43,830 nt of DNA from Bacteroidales bacterium (GTDB lineage: Bacteria > Bacteroidota > Bacteroidia > Bacteroidales > F082). A program made the translations under genes and the position numbers. Positions within the stretch are counted from its first letter, which is position 1; the number at the start of each line of letters is the position of its first letter. Positions 1 through 8,907 of the stretch are shown piece after piece. The notes beneath the pieces are model-generated. The model searched no databases, was not told the origin of the DNA, and saw only the letters and a list, made by a program, of their open reading frames with translations. The DNA lies in contig JAFXMK010000005.1 in the NCBI GenBank assembly GCA_017530365.1, forward strand, positions 1 through 43,830. Direction: 5' to 3'.

Positions 1-1
1 C

Positions 2-1120
2 CAGTCCGCCTACGACAGCTTGGAATGGCTTGTCGCTGCCGAGGTGGTCACCTTGCCAGTCACGGACGTTACGGCCACCACCGCCACAGGAGTCATCGAT
101 GTGGTTGGAAAGAGCTATTGTGGCGGGATGGAGATGGGACTATGCTGGGGGATGCTGCATGCTCCTACCGTCAAAGGACAACATGCCTGCTGCGACCATT
201 TGGGCGACAGCATCGTCCTCAGCGGCCTGCTTCCTGATGCCACCTATTTCGCCAGGGCCTATCTTTCGGGCAGTGCCGGCATCGTTTACGGCAACGAGGT
301 CACCTTCAACACCCTGCCTTCCAAAACCAAGATGCAGTTGTCCGAAGGTGCGTTGCCCGGGCTGTTCTCAGTGGGTGAGGGCAAGCAGGTGTATTTCTCG
401 AAAGGCAACCTCCAGTATCGGGCCACGACGCGAACCTGGCGTTTTGCGGAGCATCAGTACGATATCATCGGAAAGGACAACAACAAGATTTCGGAGACGT
501 ACGACGGCTGGATCGACTTGTTTGGCTGGGGCACCAGCGGCTATGACCATGGTGCGGTGAACTGGCAGCCTTGGAGTGGCAACAAGGACACGCAAAGCAA
601 CGCGTTGCATCGTGCCTACGGCGAGGCCTCATGCGACCTTTACGACCATTCGGGCAAGGCCGATTGGGGCTACAATGCCATCTCGAATGGTGGCAACCAA
701 GAACACCAGTGGCATACGATGAGCCGAGATGAATGGGCTTATCTGTTGTATGTGCGCAACACCGCCTCGGGTGTTCGTTTTGCCAATGCAACGGTCAACG
801 GCAGGCGCGGTACGGTGGTGTTGCCCGACCACTGGAAGACCTCCTGCTATCAGCTGAATTATGTCAATGAAGCATGGAGCGATTTCAAGAGTAACAACAT
901 CCCGTTGTCCGACTGGCAGCGTGTGTTGGAGCCTTCGGGGGCAGTGTTTTTGCCCATGGCTGGAGCCCGCACCATCGACGGGGTATATGAGGATCTTCCC
1001 ACCTATCAGACTTCGACTGCCGCCAGCGATTGCGCCTATATCGTACAACATTGCAGTATAGATGCCGGTGCGCATCGTGGAGATGGCTTTGCGGTGCGGT
1101 TGGTGCGGGAGGTGGAATAA
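2..1120 (+). CDS. Secreted protein, 5'-truncated: Fn3-like domain plus FISUMP-like module
   Basis: The reading frame is already open at the left edge (codons from position 2 read QSAYDSLEW), so the N-terminus and any signal peptide lie outside the window. A TTG at 20 is in frame but there is no reason to think it is the start. The first ~105 residues resemble the Fn3-like repeats of Bacteroidales surface proteins, ending in a typical YFARAYLSGSAGIVYGNEVTF segment. From about residue 116 to the end runs a ~250-residue module (GLFSV..VYFSKGNLQY, LFGWGTSGYDHGAV, ADWGYNAISNGGNQ, VVLPDHW, GAVFLPMAGAR, FAVRLVRE). The same module occurs twice in the next protein and once in the last gene of the window. 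I call it FISUMP-like (Fibrobacter paralogous domain) from its general pattern; the family name is uncertain. The protein stops right after the module, with no recognisable sorting domain. Function unknown; a surface or secreted role is inferred. Confidence 0.75.
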   Translation, partial: QSAYDSLEWLVAAEVVTLPVTDVTATTATGVIDVVGKSYCGGMEMGLCWGMLHAPTVKGQHACCDHLGDSIVLSGLLPDATYFARAYLSGSAGIVYGNEVTFNTLPSKTKMQLSEGALPGLFSVGEGKQVYFSKGNLQYRATTRTWRFAEHQYDIIGKDNNKISETYDGWIDLFGWGTSGYDHGAVNWQPWSGNKDTQSNALHRAYGEASCDLYDHSGKADWGYNAISNGGNQEHQWHTMSRDEWAYLLYVRNTASGVRFANATVNGRRGTVVLPDHWKTSCYQLNYVNEAWSDFKSNNIPLSDWQRVLEPSGAVFLPMAGARTIDGVYEDLPTYQTSTAASDCAYIVQHCSIDAGAHRGDGFAVRLVREVE

Positions 1121-1447
1121 CAGTAAGCTGTTTGACGGTTTCAGTCAGCAGTGTTTTCTTCATTTTTTATATCCTTTTGAATGCATGAATCATGTCGAAG
1201 ACGAAGCAGGTCGTGCCCGGCTCAATCTCAGCAGTGGGCATGGTCGCTAACAACCCCAGTGACACAAGTTATCCTAAGTCATACCACCAAATGCTTCACT
1301 TGAGTAAACAACTCACAAAAAATCAATAAGAAGCAAAAAGGACCAACAAGGACCAAAGTATAAAGGAATTTTTTTATTTTATTTGTAAAAGAATCAAAAT
1401 ATGAGAACAATAGAAACCTCGCGATGTATAGGCCAATCGTAAAGAAC
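1121..1447. other. Intergenic region upstream of the large surface mosaic gene
   Basis: This 327-nt stretch holds no convincing gene. The second half becomes very AT-rich. It contains a short direct repeat (AAGGACCA ACA AGGACCA, around 1337-1355), then a T-rich tract and TTTATTTG at 1378-1385, which is one mismatch from the Bacteroidetes -7 consensus TAnnTTTG. A 13-codon ORF (ATG 1401, TAA 1440-1442; MRTIETSRCIGQS) ends 5 nt before ATG 1448 and overlaps the alternative start ATG 1424. It could be a leader peptide or chance. Confidence 0.4.
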
Positions 1448-4400
1448 ATGAAAAATGTTTATTATAATTTAAAAAGACCATTACAAAACAGAAAAAGTTT
1501 TTTGATGCTATTACTTGCCCTCTTTTGTGGCATGGGGACGTTACAAGCAACTGATTATGCTAATCTGTCTTTGGACAGTTTCATTCAAATGACGTCAAGC
1601 ACAACAGCTCCTTCTGGAGATCATTATTATAATGCTGTTGTAACTACATCAATTACCCATGGATCGGACCAATATTGTTACTATTATTTTGAAAACTCAG
1701 ATGGCTCTTTGTCATGGAGTTTCACACCAAGGTGTACGGGTTATTGGTCGCTTAGTTTTTCTTCTGGTGGTGGTGGTGGCAATGCTAGTGATGCTCTTTT
1801 TACAAACACAACCATTGGAGAAACTGTGGTTGAACCCAACCTTGGTGGTGTTTCAGTGACTTATTCCAACATTGGTTGGGTTATTGAGTTTCCTGTTTAT
1901 GTTCATTGTGTGGGGAGGCAGTCAAATGCTAGCTATACAACTGTCTATTGGGGACTAACAATTACCCCTGAAGAATCGTTTGATATCACAGCAGTGTGCG
2001 ATCCCGAGGAAGGCGGCACAGTGAGCGGTGTGGGTACGCATTTAGTTCTTGAGTCATGCACGCTCACGGCGACGCCATCGGAGGGCTATATTTTCCGTAA
2101 CTGGACAGAAAACGGAGTGGTTGTGTCAACGGATGCCGACTACACATTTGTGGTGTTAGGGGACAGAAACCTTGTGGCGAACTTTGTGGCCTACAATGGC
2201 GAAGGAACTATCCATGGCTTATTTTCGGTTTCCAATGGCAATTACGTTTTCTTCTCCCAAGGCAACCTTCAGTACATCGGCAGTGCTGAAACGCCTTACT
2301 GGAAATTTGCCGAGCACCAGTGGGACTATCTTGGCGACAATGGACAAGGTAGCGATAGCCCGAATGTTGACCGTGACCTGTTCGGTTGGGGCACCAGCGG
2401 ATATAACCATGGTGCTGTGTGCTACCAACCCTGGAGCACGAGCCAAACCAATAGCGACTATTACGCATACGGCAACGAAAACTATAGCTTGTTTGACCAG
2501 ACGGGGCAAGCCGACTGGGGTTACAATGCCATCAGCAACGGTGGCAACCAGGAGGACTGTGGTTGGCGCACCCTCACCATAGAGGAGTGGCAGTATTTGT
2601 TCATCACCCGCAGTACCCCGAGTGGCATCCGCTATGCCAAAGCCAAAGTGAACGATGTGAACGGTGTGATTTTGCTGCCTGACGACTGGAATGCCAACTA
2701 CTATACGCTAAACAGCACAAATAGTTCAGGTGCCAGTTACACCACCAATACGATTACAGCCACACAATGGGCAATCTTGGAGCAGTTCGGAGCGGTCTTT
2801 TTTCCTGCCGCGGGTTTTCGGTACGGGACTTCGGTCAACGATGCCGGCTCCATCGGCAATTACTGGTCGTCGTCGCCTTACTATAGCAACTCCGCGTGGT
2901 ACGTGTTCTTCAACGATTCGGGTCTCAGTACCGGCAGCTACGACTACCGCTACTGTGGTCAGTCTCTACGTCTCGTATTCCCTTCCCAGGCCTATTCCTT
3001 TGGCATCAACGCCACGCCCAGCCCGACGGAGGGCGGCGCGGTGAGCGGTGCTGGCGCCTATTTATCGGGCGCCGAATGTACGCTTACAGCGACGCCATCG
3101 GAGGGATATGCGTTTTTGAAATGGACAGAAAACGGAATCGTTGTGTCAATGGATGCTAACTATACTTTTGCGGTGTTAAGGGACAGAAACTTGGTGGCTA
3201 ATTTCATTCCAATCATTCCTGAAGGTGGCAAAAATGGTGTGTTCACCGTGAATGCGGACGGTATCAGTGTTGTCTTCTCCCAAGGCAACCTTCAGTACAT
3301 CGGCAGTGCCGAAACGCCTTATTGGAAGTTTGCCGATCACCAGTGGGACTACCTAGGTGCGACTACTGGCCAAAACAGCAGCGACCAAAACAAGGACCGC
3401 GACCTGTTCGGTTGGGGTACCAGCGGATACAGCCACGGTGCCAACTGCTACCAGCCGTGGAGTATCAACGGAACTAACAATGACTATCTCGCATACGGTA
3501 ACTCCAGTAATAACTTAAATGACCGAACGGGGCAAGCCGATTGGGGTTACAATGCCATCAGCAACGGTGGCAACCAGGAAAACAGCGGATGGCGCACCCT
3601 AACCCATGAGGAGTGGCAGTATCTGTTCAACACCCGCAGTACCCCGAGTGGCATCCGCTATGCCAAGGCCAAAGTGAACAATGTCAACGGCGTAATCCTG
3701 CTGCCCGACGACTGGAATGCCAACTACTATACGCTAAACAGCACAAATAGCACAGGTGCCAGCTACACCACCAATACGATTGCTGAAACTCAATGGACAA
3801 CGTTGGAACAGTTCGGAGCGGTCTTCCTTCCTGCCGCGGGTTATCGGAGCGGGGCTACAGTCTTCGGTGGTTCCTACGGCTACTATTGGTCCTCATCGTT
3901 CGGCACTGGCAGCGGTGCGCGGCTTGTGTACTTCACTGATTCGCAACTAGGTGCCGGCAGCAACTACAACCGATACAACGGGCAATCTGTGCGTCTCGTG
4001 TTCCCCTCCCAGGGCTATTCTTTTGCCATCGGCGCCACCCCGAGACCGATGGAGGGTGCTGTGAGCGGTGCCGGCGCCTACGCAAGGGGCGCTGAATGCA
4101 CGCTCACGGCGACAGCCTCGGCTGGATACATCTTCGCCAACTGGACTGAAAATGGAGTGATTGTTTCAACCGACGCCACCTATACCTTTGCAGTATGGCG
4201 TGAGCGGAACCTGGTGGCCAATTTTGTTACGGAAGGCAACATCAGTTTTACCGATGCCAATGTGAAAGCCCTCTGCGTCGCCAACTGGGATACCAATGGT
4301 GATGGCGAACTGAGCTATGCTGAGGCTGCTAAAGTGACAGACCTTGGCAGTGTGTTCAAAAACAACGCAGATATCCATTCGTTTAACGAGTTATCCTACT

Positions 4401-6424
4401 TTATCGGTTTGAATTTCATCGGAGAACAGGCTTTCTATGGCTGTACTGATCTAATGCAAATTACTATCCCTGAACTTGTAAAAACTGTGGCCGGCAGAGC
4501 CTTTTGGAACTGCCCTGTCTTACAAACGGTGTATTTCAATGCCGCCAATTGTGTCAGCATGCAGACATGCTACAACTCCAATACTTATTCCGTGTTTTCC
4601 AGTGATGAAAGTGGAGGTACTCCAGCCATTACCCGTGTAGTCATTGGTAATGGTGTCCAACATATTCCTGATTATGCTTTCAAGGATGCTGCGAATATCT
4701 ATCCTGGTTTAGCGATACGTTCCTCTGTCACAACTATTGGAGCCCATGCATTTGAGAATTGTAGCAGTATCACAACCGTTACCTTCCAAAACACCCCAAC
4801 ACTTACAACCATTGGCGACTATGCCTTTAGTGGCTGCACAGCTTGGAACAAGCCTTTAAGTTTGCCCAATTCATTGAACACGATAGGCGCTTATTCCTTC
4901 AATGGTTGTACCGGACTTACAGGAAACCTGGTAATTCCCAATACGGTAACAGCAATCGGAGAAGGTGCTTTCTCTGGTTGTAGTGGATTCAACGGAACAC
5001 TGACCTTACCTGTCAATGATTTGTTTACAAGAATAAATGACAATACGTTTAATGGTTGTAGCGGATTCAATGGAGCCTTGACACTCCCTTCCGATGTGAC
5101 AGTGATTGCCAACGGGGCATTCCAGGGTTGTAGTGGCTTCACAGGTCCACTGGTATTTCATGATGCAGTTTCTACAATTGGCCAATATGCCTTCGCTGGC
5201 TGCAGCGGCTTTACGGGAGATCTGGTCATTCCGAATTCAGTGAATACCATCGGCCAATATGCCTTTAGTGGCTGTAGCGGCTTCGACGGCTCGCTCACCG
5301 TGGGCAGGGGCGTGCAGACCATCAACCAATACACCTTTGCCAACTGCTCGGGCTTCAGCGGTGCCTTGATCCTGGGAACCCAGGTGAATAGCATCGGCGA
5401 TAAAGCCTTCCAGAATTGTAGTGCATTCTCTTTGGTGATTTCAGAGAACCCGAACCCCATCTCAGCTACCACCTCTTCTTTTACAGGGATGGATTTCAGC
5501 ATCCCCGTGTATGTGCCTGATGGGCTGGTCAGCAACTATCAGAATGCTACGGGCTGGAACAATTTCACCAACTACATCGAACAGTTCACCTTCTGGGACA
5601 ACCTCGACAGTGCCAACTGGTCTGACGAGATGAACTGGCTTTCCATGTCGCTGCCTACCGAGAACGACGTGGTTTGTATCACCTACAATTGCGACCTGGA
5701 CATCGATTTCGATGTGCTCTATGTCTATGTCTATAATGTCAACGACGTGCTCACCATCAAAGCCAACCAGACACTATATACGACCTACGGAGTAGGCTTG
5801 ATGAGTCCCTCCCAACTGGTGATCGAAGAAGGCGGTCAGGTGATCTATGGTAATGGAACGAATGCCGATGTCACTCAGACCGTCCAGCTGTCGGCTGGCT
5901 GGAACTGGTTCAGCACGTACCTGTCAGGCGAGCCCACGGAGTTGCTCCAGATGCTTGAGAACAGCCTTGGTGGGAACGGCATCGTGATCAAGAGCAATGC
6001 TGTCTCCACGGACTATTACGAAGACTATGGATGGTATGGCGACCTGGACGACGAGGGGCTGAAGAGCAGCCAGATGTACATGGTCAAGACCAACGCCGCC
6101 TGCACGGTGGAGCTGGAAGGCGTGCCTGCCAATCCCGCCGAAGTCGGGATCACCATCCGTCATGGCTGGAATTGGATCGGATTCCCGTGTGCTGAAGCGA
6201 TGAGCGTCGCGGACGCCCTGGCCGGATTCGAAGCCGAAGATGGCGACATCCTGAAGAGCAGCGGGGCCTCCACGGACTATTACGAAGGCTTTGGGTGGTA
6301 TGGCGAGCTGGAGACGATGGAACCCGGCCAAGGCTTCATGTACTACTCCAACAGCCTGACGACGAAGACGGTGTACTTCCAGACGGGATCCGCAAAGGGG
6401 AGACGCCAATTGCTGAATTATTAA
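1448..6424 (+). CDS. Large secreted mosaic protein: InlB-like repeats, FISUMP-like modules, BspA LRRs
   Basis: About 1,658 residues. I chose ATG 1448 because it gives a clean signal peptide (MKNVYYNL..., hydrophobic core FLMLLLALFCGMG, AxA-like end TLQA); ATG 1424, eight codons upstream, is the alternative. Residue numbers here count from 1424. Order: unique region 40-185; InlB-like repeat 186-255; FISUMP-like module 261-521; InlB-like 524-594; FISUMP-like 601-861; InlB-like 865-934; a calcium-loop-like DTNGDGELSYAEA at 956-968; BspA-type LRR_5 repeats ~993-1380 (repeating GCSGFxGxL...IPxxVxxIGxxAF); a linker to ~1480; and a duplicated C-terminal module 1485-1656 (LSAGWNWFSTYL, then HGWNWIGFP; both halves carry STDYYE and GWYG). 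BspA LRR proteins are known surface adhesins in this phylum; adhesion is therefore inferred. There is no transmembrane anchor after the signal peptide. The modules are nearly identical in places, indicating recent internal duplication. Confidence 0.85.
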   Translation: MKNVYYNLKRPLQNRKSFLMLLLALFCGMGTLQATDYANLSLDSFIQMTSSTTAPSGDHYYNAVVTTSITHGSDQYCYYYFENSDGSLSWSFTPRCTGYWSLSFSSGGGGGNASDALFTNTTIGETVVEPNLGGVSVTYSNIGWVIEFPVYVHCVGRQSNASYTTVYWGLTITPEESFDITAVCDPEEGGTVSGVGTHLVLESCTLTATPSEGYIFRNWTENGVVVSTDADYTFVVLGDRNLVANFVAYNGEGTIHGLFSVSNGNYVFFSQGNLQYIGSAETPYWKFAEHQWDYLGDNGQGSDSPNVDRDLFGWGTSGYNHGAVCYQPWSTSQTNSDYYAYGNENYSLFDQTGQADWGYNAISNGGNQEDCGWRTLTIEEWQYLFITRSTPSGIRYAKAKVNDVNGVILLPDDWNANYYTLNSTNSSGASYTTNTITATQWAILEQFGAVFFPAAGFRYGTSVNDAGSIGNYWSSSPYYSNSAWYVFFNDSGLSTGSYDYRYCGQSLRLVFPSQAYSFGINATPSPTEGGAVSGAGAYLSGAECTLTATPSEGYAFLKWTENGIVVSMDANYTFAVLRDRNLVANFIPIIPEGGKNGVFTVNADGISVVFSQGNLQYIGSAETPYWKFADHQWDYLGATTGQNSSDQNKDRDLFGWGTSGYSHGANCYQPWSINGTNNDYLAYGNSSNNLNDRTGQADWGYNAISNGGNQENSGWRTLTHEEWQYLFNTRSTPSGIRYAKAKVNNVNGVILLPDDWNANYYTLNSTNSTGASYTTNTIAETQWTTLEQFGAVFLPAAGYRSGATVFGGSYGYYWSSSFGTGSGARLVYFTDSQLGAGSNYNRYNGQSVRLVFPSQGYSFAIGATPRPMEGAVSGAGAYARGAECTLTATASAGYIFANWTENGVIVSTDATYTFAVWRERNLVANFVTEGNISFTDANVKALCVANWDTNGDGELSYAEAAKVTDLGSVFKNNADIHSFNELSYFIGLNFIGEQAFYGCTDLMQITIPELVKTVAGRAFWNCPVLQTVYFNAANCVSMQTCYNSNTYSVFSSDESGGTPAITRVVIGNGVQHIPDYAFKDAANIYPGLAIRSSVTTIGAHAFENCSSITTVTFQNTPTLTTIGDYAFSGCTAWNKPLSLPNSLNTIGAYSFNGCTGLTGNLVIPNTVTAIGEGAFSGCSGFNGTLTLPVNDLFTRINDNTFNGCSGFNGALTLPSDVTVIANGAFQGCSGFTGPLVFHDAVSTIGQYAFAGCSGFTGDLVIPNSVNTIGQYAFSGCSGFDGSLTVGRGVQTINQYTFANCSGFSGALILGTQVNSIGDKAFQNCSAFSLVISENPNPISATTSSFTGMDFSIPVYVPDGLVSNYQNATGWNNFTNYIEQFTFWDNLDSANWSDEMNWLSMSLPTENDVVCITYNCDLDIDFDVLYVYVYNVNDVLTIKANQTLYTTYGVGLMSPSQLVIEEGGQVIYGNGTNADVTQTVQLSAGWNWFSTYLSGEPTELLQMLENSLGGNGIVIKSNAVSTDYYEDYGWYGDLDDEGLKSSQMYMVKTNAACTVELEGVPANPAEVGITIRHGWNWIGFPCAEAMSVADALAGFEAEDGDILKSSGASTDYYEGFGWYGELETMEPGQGFMYYSNSLTTKTVYFQTGSAKGRRQLLNY
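1979..4227. repeat. Internal tandem duplication, period 1,023 nt (FISUMP-like + InlB-like unit)
   Basis: Corresponding blocks such as CAAGGCAACCTTCAGTACAT at 2258 and 3281 lie exactly 1,023 nt (341 codons) apart. Long stretches are identical or nearly so, for example the segments around 2500-2560 and 3525-3585. The InlB-like repeats begin near 1979, 2993 and 4016, so the array reads InlB-FISUMP-InlB-FISUMP-InlB. The spacing keeps the reading frame. The modules differ most near their C-terminal ends (2810-2960 compared with 3840-3990). Confidence 0.8.
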
Positions 6425-6434
6425 AAGTTTTTAT

Positions 6435-6442
6435 TATTTTTG
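6435..6442 (+). promoter_or_regulatory. Bacteroidetes -7 element (TATTTTTG)
   Basis: A perfect match to TAnnTTTG, 11 nt after the stop of the mosaic gene and 21 nt before ATG 6464. It suggests the lipoprotein has its own promoter. No clear -33 TTTG is visible at the expected spacing. Confidence 0.6.
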
Positions 6443-6463
6443 CGGAAACTAATCTGCAAAACT

Positions 6464-7693
6464 ATGAAAACTTTACGCTTCCTCATCATCGGCACCATGG
6501 CGGTGCTGCTGAGTTGCTTCGCCTCTTCCTGTAAGAAAGGGGGACATCCCGACAATTTTCCGGAAGGCTGCCCTAACTTTACAAAACACGCATACGCCGG
6601 CGACCTTGTCGATGCCATGGCACCAGGTATCTATGAATTCAAACTCAGCGAGACCTTCGGTCATACTGCCGTGCTGGCCAAAAGCACCGACGGCGGCGTG
6701 TTTTGGCTGAAGGATATCGAGTATATCGATCCCGACCATACCAACATCATAGGGTCTGCCATCTACTTCGGCTTCTATGCCACCGATAACAAGACCTCGT
6801 CATTCAGCCTCTTTGGCGAGAAGACCAGCGATGGAAAGATTCAATACTATGACCAGAACGAATTCGTCGATCGCACGGCAATGTACAAGGGTATCACCCT
6901 GGCAGCTGGCGAGGGAGGCGATCCACCTTACAATTTTGCTCTCAAAGCCTCTGAAGGTGTCCTCAACACGGTGATGGTGATGAGTCGCAGGGCTTATAAC
7001 TATGACACTTTCCTTGATGAATGGGGACAAGTTTACGATACCACCATCTGCGGCATCCCTGTCACCCACTACAACAATGAAGGACACCATTTCTATGTGG
7101 ATGAACATTGGCAGTGCCTTTACTATGTCAACTTAGGCATGCTCAACTCGGTAACCGAGCATGTGGCGCATCAGCTGCTGCATTATTATCCAGCGGGCAC
7201 TTTCGAGGAGACATACGCCAAGATCTATGAACTCTATGGCCCCTCGCTTCCCAAGCCAACGTGGAACACCTGCATCAAGGGCTACCGTAAGCAAGCTAAC
7301 GAATGGCTTACCGACGAATATCCGCGCTCACTCGATGGTTGGCTCAAGGTGTATCACGGACAAGGCGCCATCCATGACATGGAGATCGGTCGGCGCTATA
7401 CTTGGCGGGCTCACGATCATGTGTGTGGCGTTACCGTGAAGATCGAGAACGTACCTTATGCCGATGCCTACAACTATAAAGAAGAAGCCAAATCGATCTG
7501 CAACGAGATCCGGGAGGACATCTATGATGCCACCCAGGGAATCCTGCATTTCAAAGGCGAGTACGATCCCGAGGATGTCGCTGGCATCAGTTTCGGTGAC
7601 TCCTATTACCATCCAGGTTACGAAATTAACTTGAATAAAGAAGGTACGATGACGATCGAGTTTGAAGTCATCAAGACTACTATCGTGAAATAA
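6464..7693 (+). CDS. Lipoprotein of unknown function
   Basis: 409 residues from ATG 6464; the frame extends 8 codons upstream to a TTG, but that codon lies inside the putative -7 element. The N-terminus is a lipoprotein signal (basic MKTLR, hydrophobic core, candidate lipobox cysteines at 18 and 23, with C23 followed by KK). The mature part is rich in aromatic and acidic residues and shows no catalytic motif I recognise. The middle (~180-260) contains HH and HQLLHYYPAG segments, but these do not form a known metal-binding signature. It follows the mosaic surface protein by 39 nt and converges on the flavodiiron gene, with 21 nt between the stops. Membrane attachment is supported by the lipobox; function is unknown. 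Confidence 0.7.
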   Translation: MKTLRFLIIGTMAVLLSCFASSCKKGGHPDNFPEGCPNFTKHAYAGDLVDAMAPGIYEFKLSETFGHTAVLAKSTDGGVFWLKDIEYIDPDHTNIIGSAIYFGFYATDNKTSSFSLFGEKTSDGKIQYYDQNEFVDRTAMYKGITLAAGEGGDPPYNFALKASEGVLNTVMVMSRRAYNYDTFLDEWGQVYDTTICGIPVTHYNNEGHHFYVDEHWQCLYYVNLGMLNSVTEHVAHQLLHYYPAGTFEETYAKIYELYGPSLPKPTWNTCIKGYRKQANEWLTDEYPRSLDGWLKVYHGQGAIHDMEIGRRYTWRAHDHVCGVTVKIENVPYADAYNYKEEAKSICNEIREDIYDATQGILHFKGEYDPEDVAGISFGDSYYHPGYEINLNKEGTMTIEFEVIKTTIVK

Positions 7694-7714
7694 TTATACA
7701 TTGTCGCAATGGCA

Positions 7715-8905
7715 TCAAGCCTTGACGGCTTCAGCCACTGCCTTGCCAAGCTCATAAAGCTTGTCCCAATCTTCCTCGCGGATGGGAGCGCCTTTCACCT
7801 CGACGCTTTCAGCCGCGAGGTTCCATTTGCCTTCCTCGGCATATTTGGCGAGGGTCTTCACGCCACCACCGCTCCAGCTCATGCCGCCAAACAGGGCATA
7901 GCACTTGTCCTTGGGCTTGAACTCGTTGATCTCATGGACAAGCAGGGTCATGTTGGGGAACATGTTGGCGTAATGTGCACAGGCACCGAGAATCACTCCT
8001 TTATATTTCCAAATGTCGCTCATGATGAAGGAGACCTCGGTCTTAGCCACGTCATACACCTTCACCTCCTTGATGCCGGCTTCGGCAGCGCCACGGGCTA
8101 CAATCTCAGCCATTCTGGCGGTGTTGCCGTGCATGGAACCATAGACGATGACCACACCTTCTTCCGATTCCTGTTTGCTCCACTGGGTGTATTTACCAAG
8201 TACCCAAGCAAGGTTCGAACGCCATACCAAGCCGTGCGATGGGGCGATCATCTTGATCTCCAAGGCACTCAGTTTCTCGATGGCTTTCAATGCTTGCATG
8301 GCCACCTTGCCGACGATGTTGGCGTAGTAGCGGCGCATGTCGTCCTCATAGAAGGCGAGGTTGACTTGATCGTCGAAGATGCCGCCGTTCAAGGCGCCAA
8401 AGCCGCCGAAAGCGTCGTTGCTGAAGACGATCTTGCTGTGTTGCTCGTAGGTCACCATCGACTCTGGCCAGTGCACCATGGGAACCATGAAGAACTGCAG
8501 CGTATGGGTGCCGAGGCTCAAGGTCTCGCCCTCGGCCACCACCTTCTTGTTTTCGATAGGGCCGTAGAAAGCTTCCAGCGGGGCGAAGGTCTTGGCGTTG
8601 CCTACCACCTGTACCTCGGGCCATTCTCTCATGACCGCGGCTACGGTGCTGCTGTGGTCGGGCTCGTCGTGATTGATGATAAGGAAATCCACCTTGCGGC
8701 CTTGGAGCACCGACTTCACCTTAAAGAGGTATTCCTCCAAGAAATTGGCTTCTACGGGGTCGATCAAAGCTACCTGGGTATCCACGATGAGGTAGGAGTT
8801 GTAGGAGACGCCGTTGGGCAGCTCGATATGGTTTTCAAATTGGTCGGTGTGACGGTCGTTGACACCGACGTAATAGATGTTATCGGATAATTGGATTTGA
8901 TTCAT
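7715..8905 (-). CDS. fprA: Flavodiiron protein (A-type flavoprotein; O2/NO reductase)
   Basis: 396 residues, the usual length for class A flavodiiron proteins. An N-terminal metallo-beta-lactamase-like domain carries the di-iron ligand set at nearly canonical positions: H79-x-E81-x-D83-H84 (NHDEPDH), H145, D164 and H224. A flavodoxin domain follows from about residue 252, with the FMN phosphate loop GSMHGNTA (256-263). Family members reduce O2 to water and/or NO to N2O in the cytoplasm, taking electrons from rubredoxin. This is the last gene of a minus-strand operon with rubrerythrin, rubredoxin and a flavin reductase-rubredoxin fusion. Only two bases separate it from the fusion gene, so its likely electron donors are encoded beside it. 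Whether O2 or NO is the main substrate cannot be told from the sequence. Confidence 0.95.
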   Translation of the reverse strand: MNQIQLSDNIYYVGVNDRHTDQFENHIELPNGVSYNSYLIVDTQVALIDPVEANFLEEYLFKVKSVLQGRKVDFLIINHDEPDHSSTVAAVMREWPEVQVVGNAKTFAPLEAFYGPIENKKVVAEGETLSLGTHTLQFFMVPMVHWPESMVTYEQHSKIVFSNDAFGGFGALNGGIFDDQVNLAFYEDDMRRYYANIVGKVAMQALKAIEKLSALEIKMIAPSHGLVWRSNLAWVLGKYTQWSKQESEEGVVIVYGSMHGNTARMAEIVARGAAEAGIKEVKVYDVAKTEVSFIMSDIWKYKGVILGACAHYANMFPNMTLLVHEINEFKPKDKCYALFGGMSWSGGGVKTLAKYAEEGKWNLAAESVEVKGAPIREEDWDKLYELGKAVAEAVKA

Positions 8906-8907
8906 GG

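Noticed and set aside
1401-1442. 13-codon upstream ORF as a leader peptide
   Set aside because: It ends close to the mosaic gene start, but there is no stem-loop pair or run of one amino acid to support attenuation; kept only as a note in the intergenic entry.
7709-8890. 393-codon open frame on the plus strand
   Set aside because: It is antisense to the flavodiiron gene, which has all family residues. The antisense product has no family motifs and its His/Leu/Val-rich composition is typical of a mirror frame.
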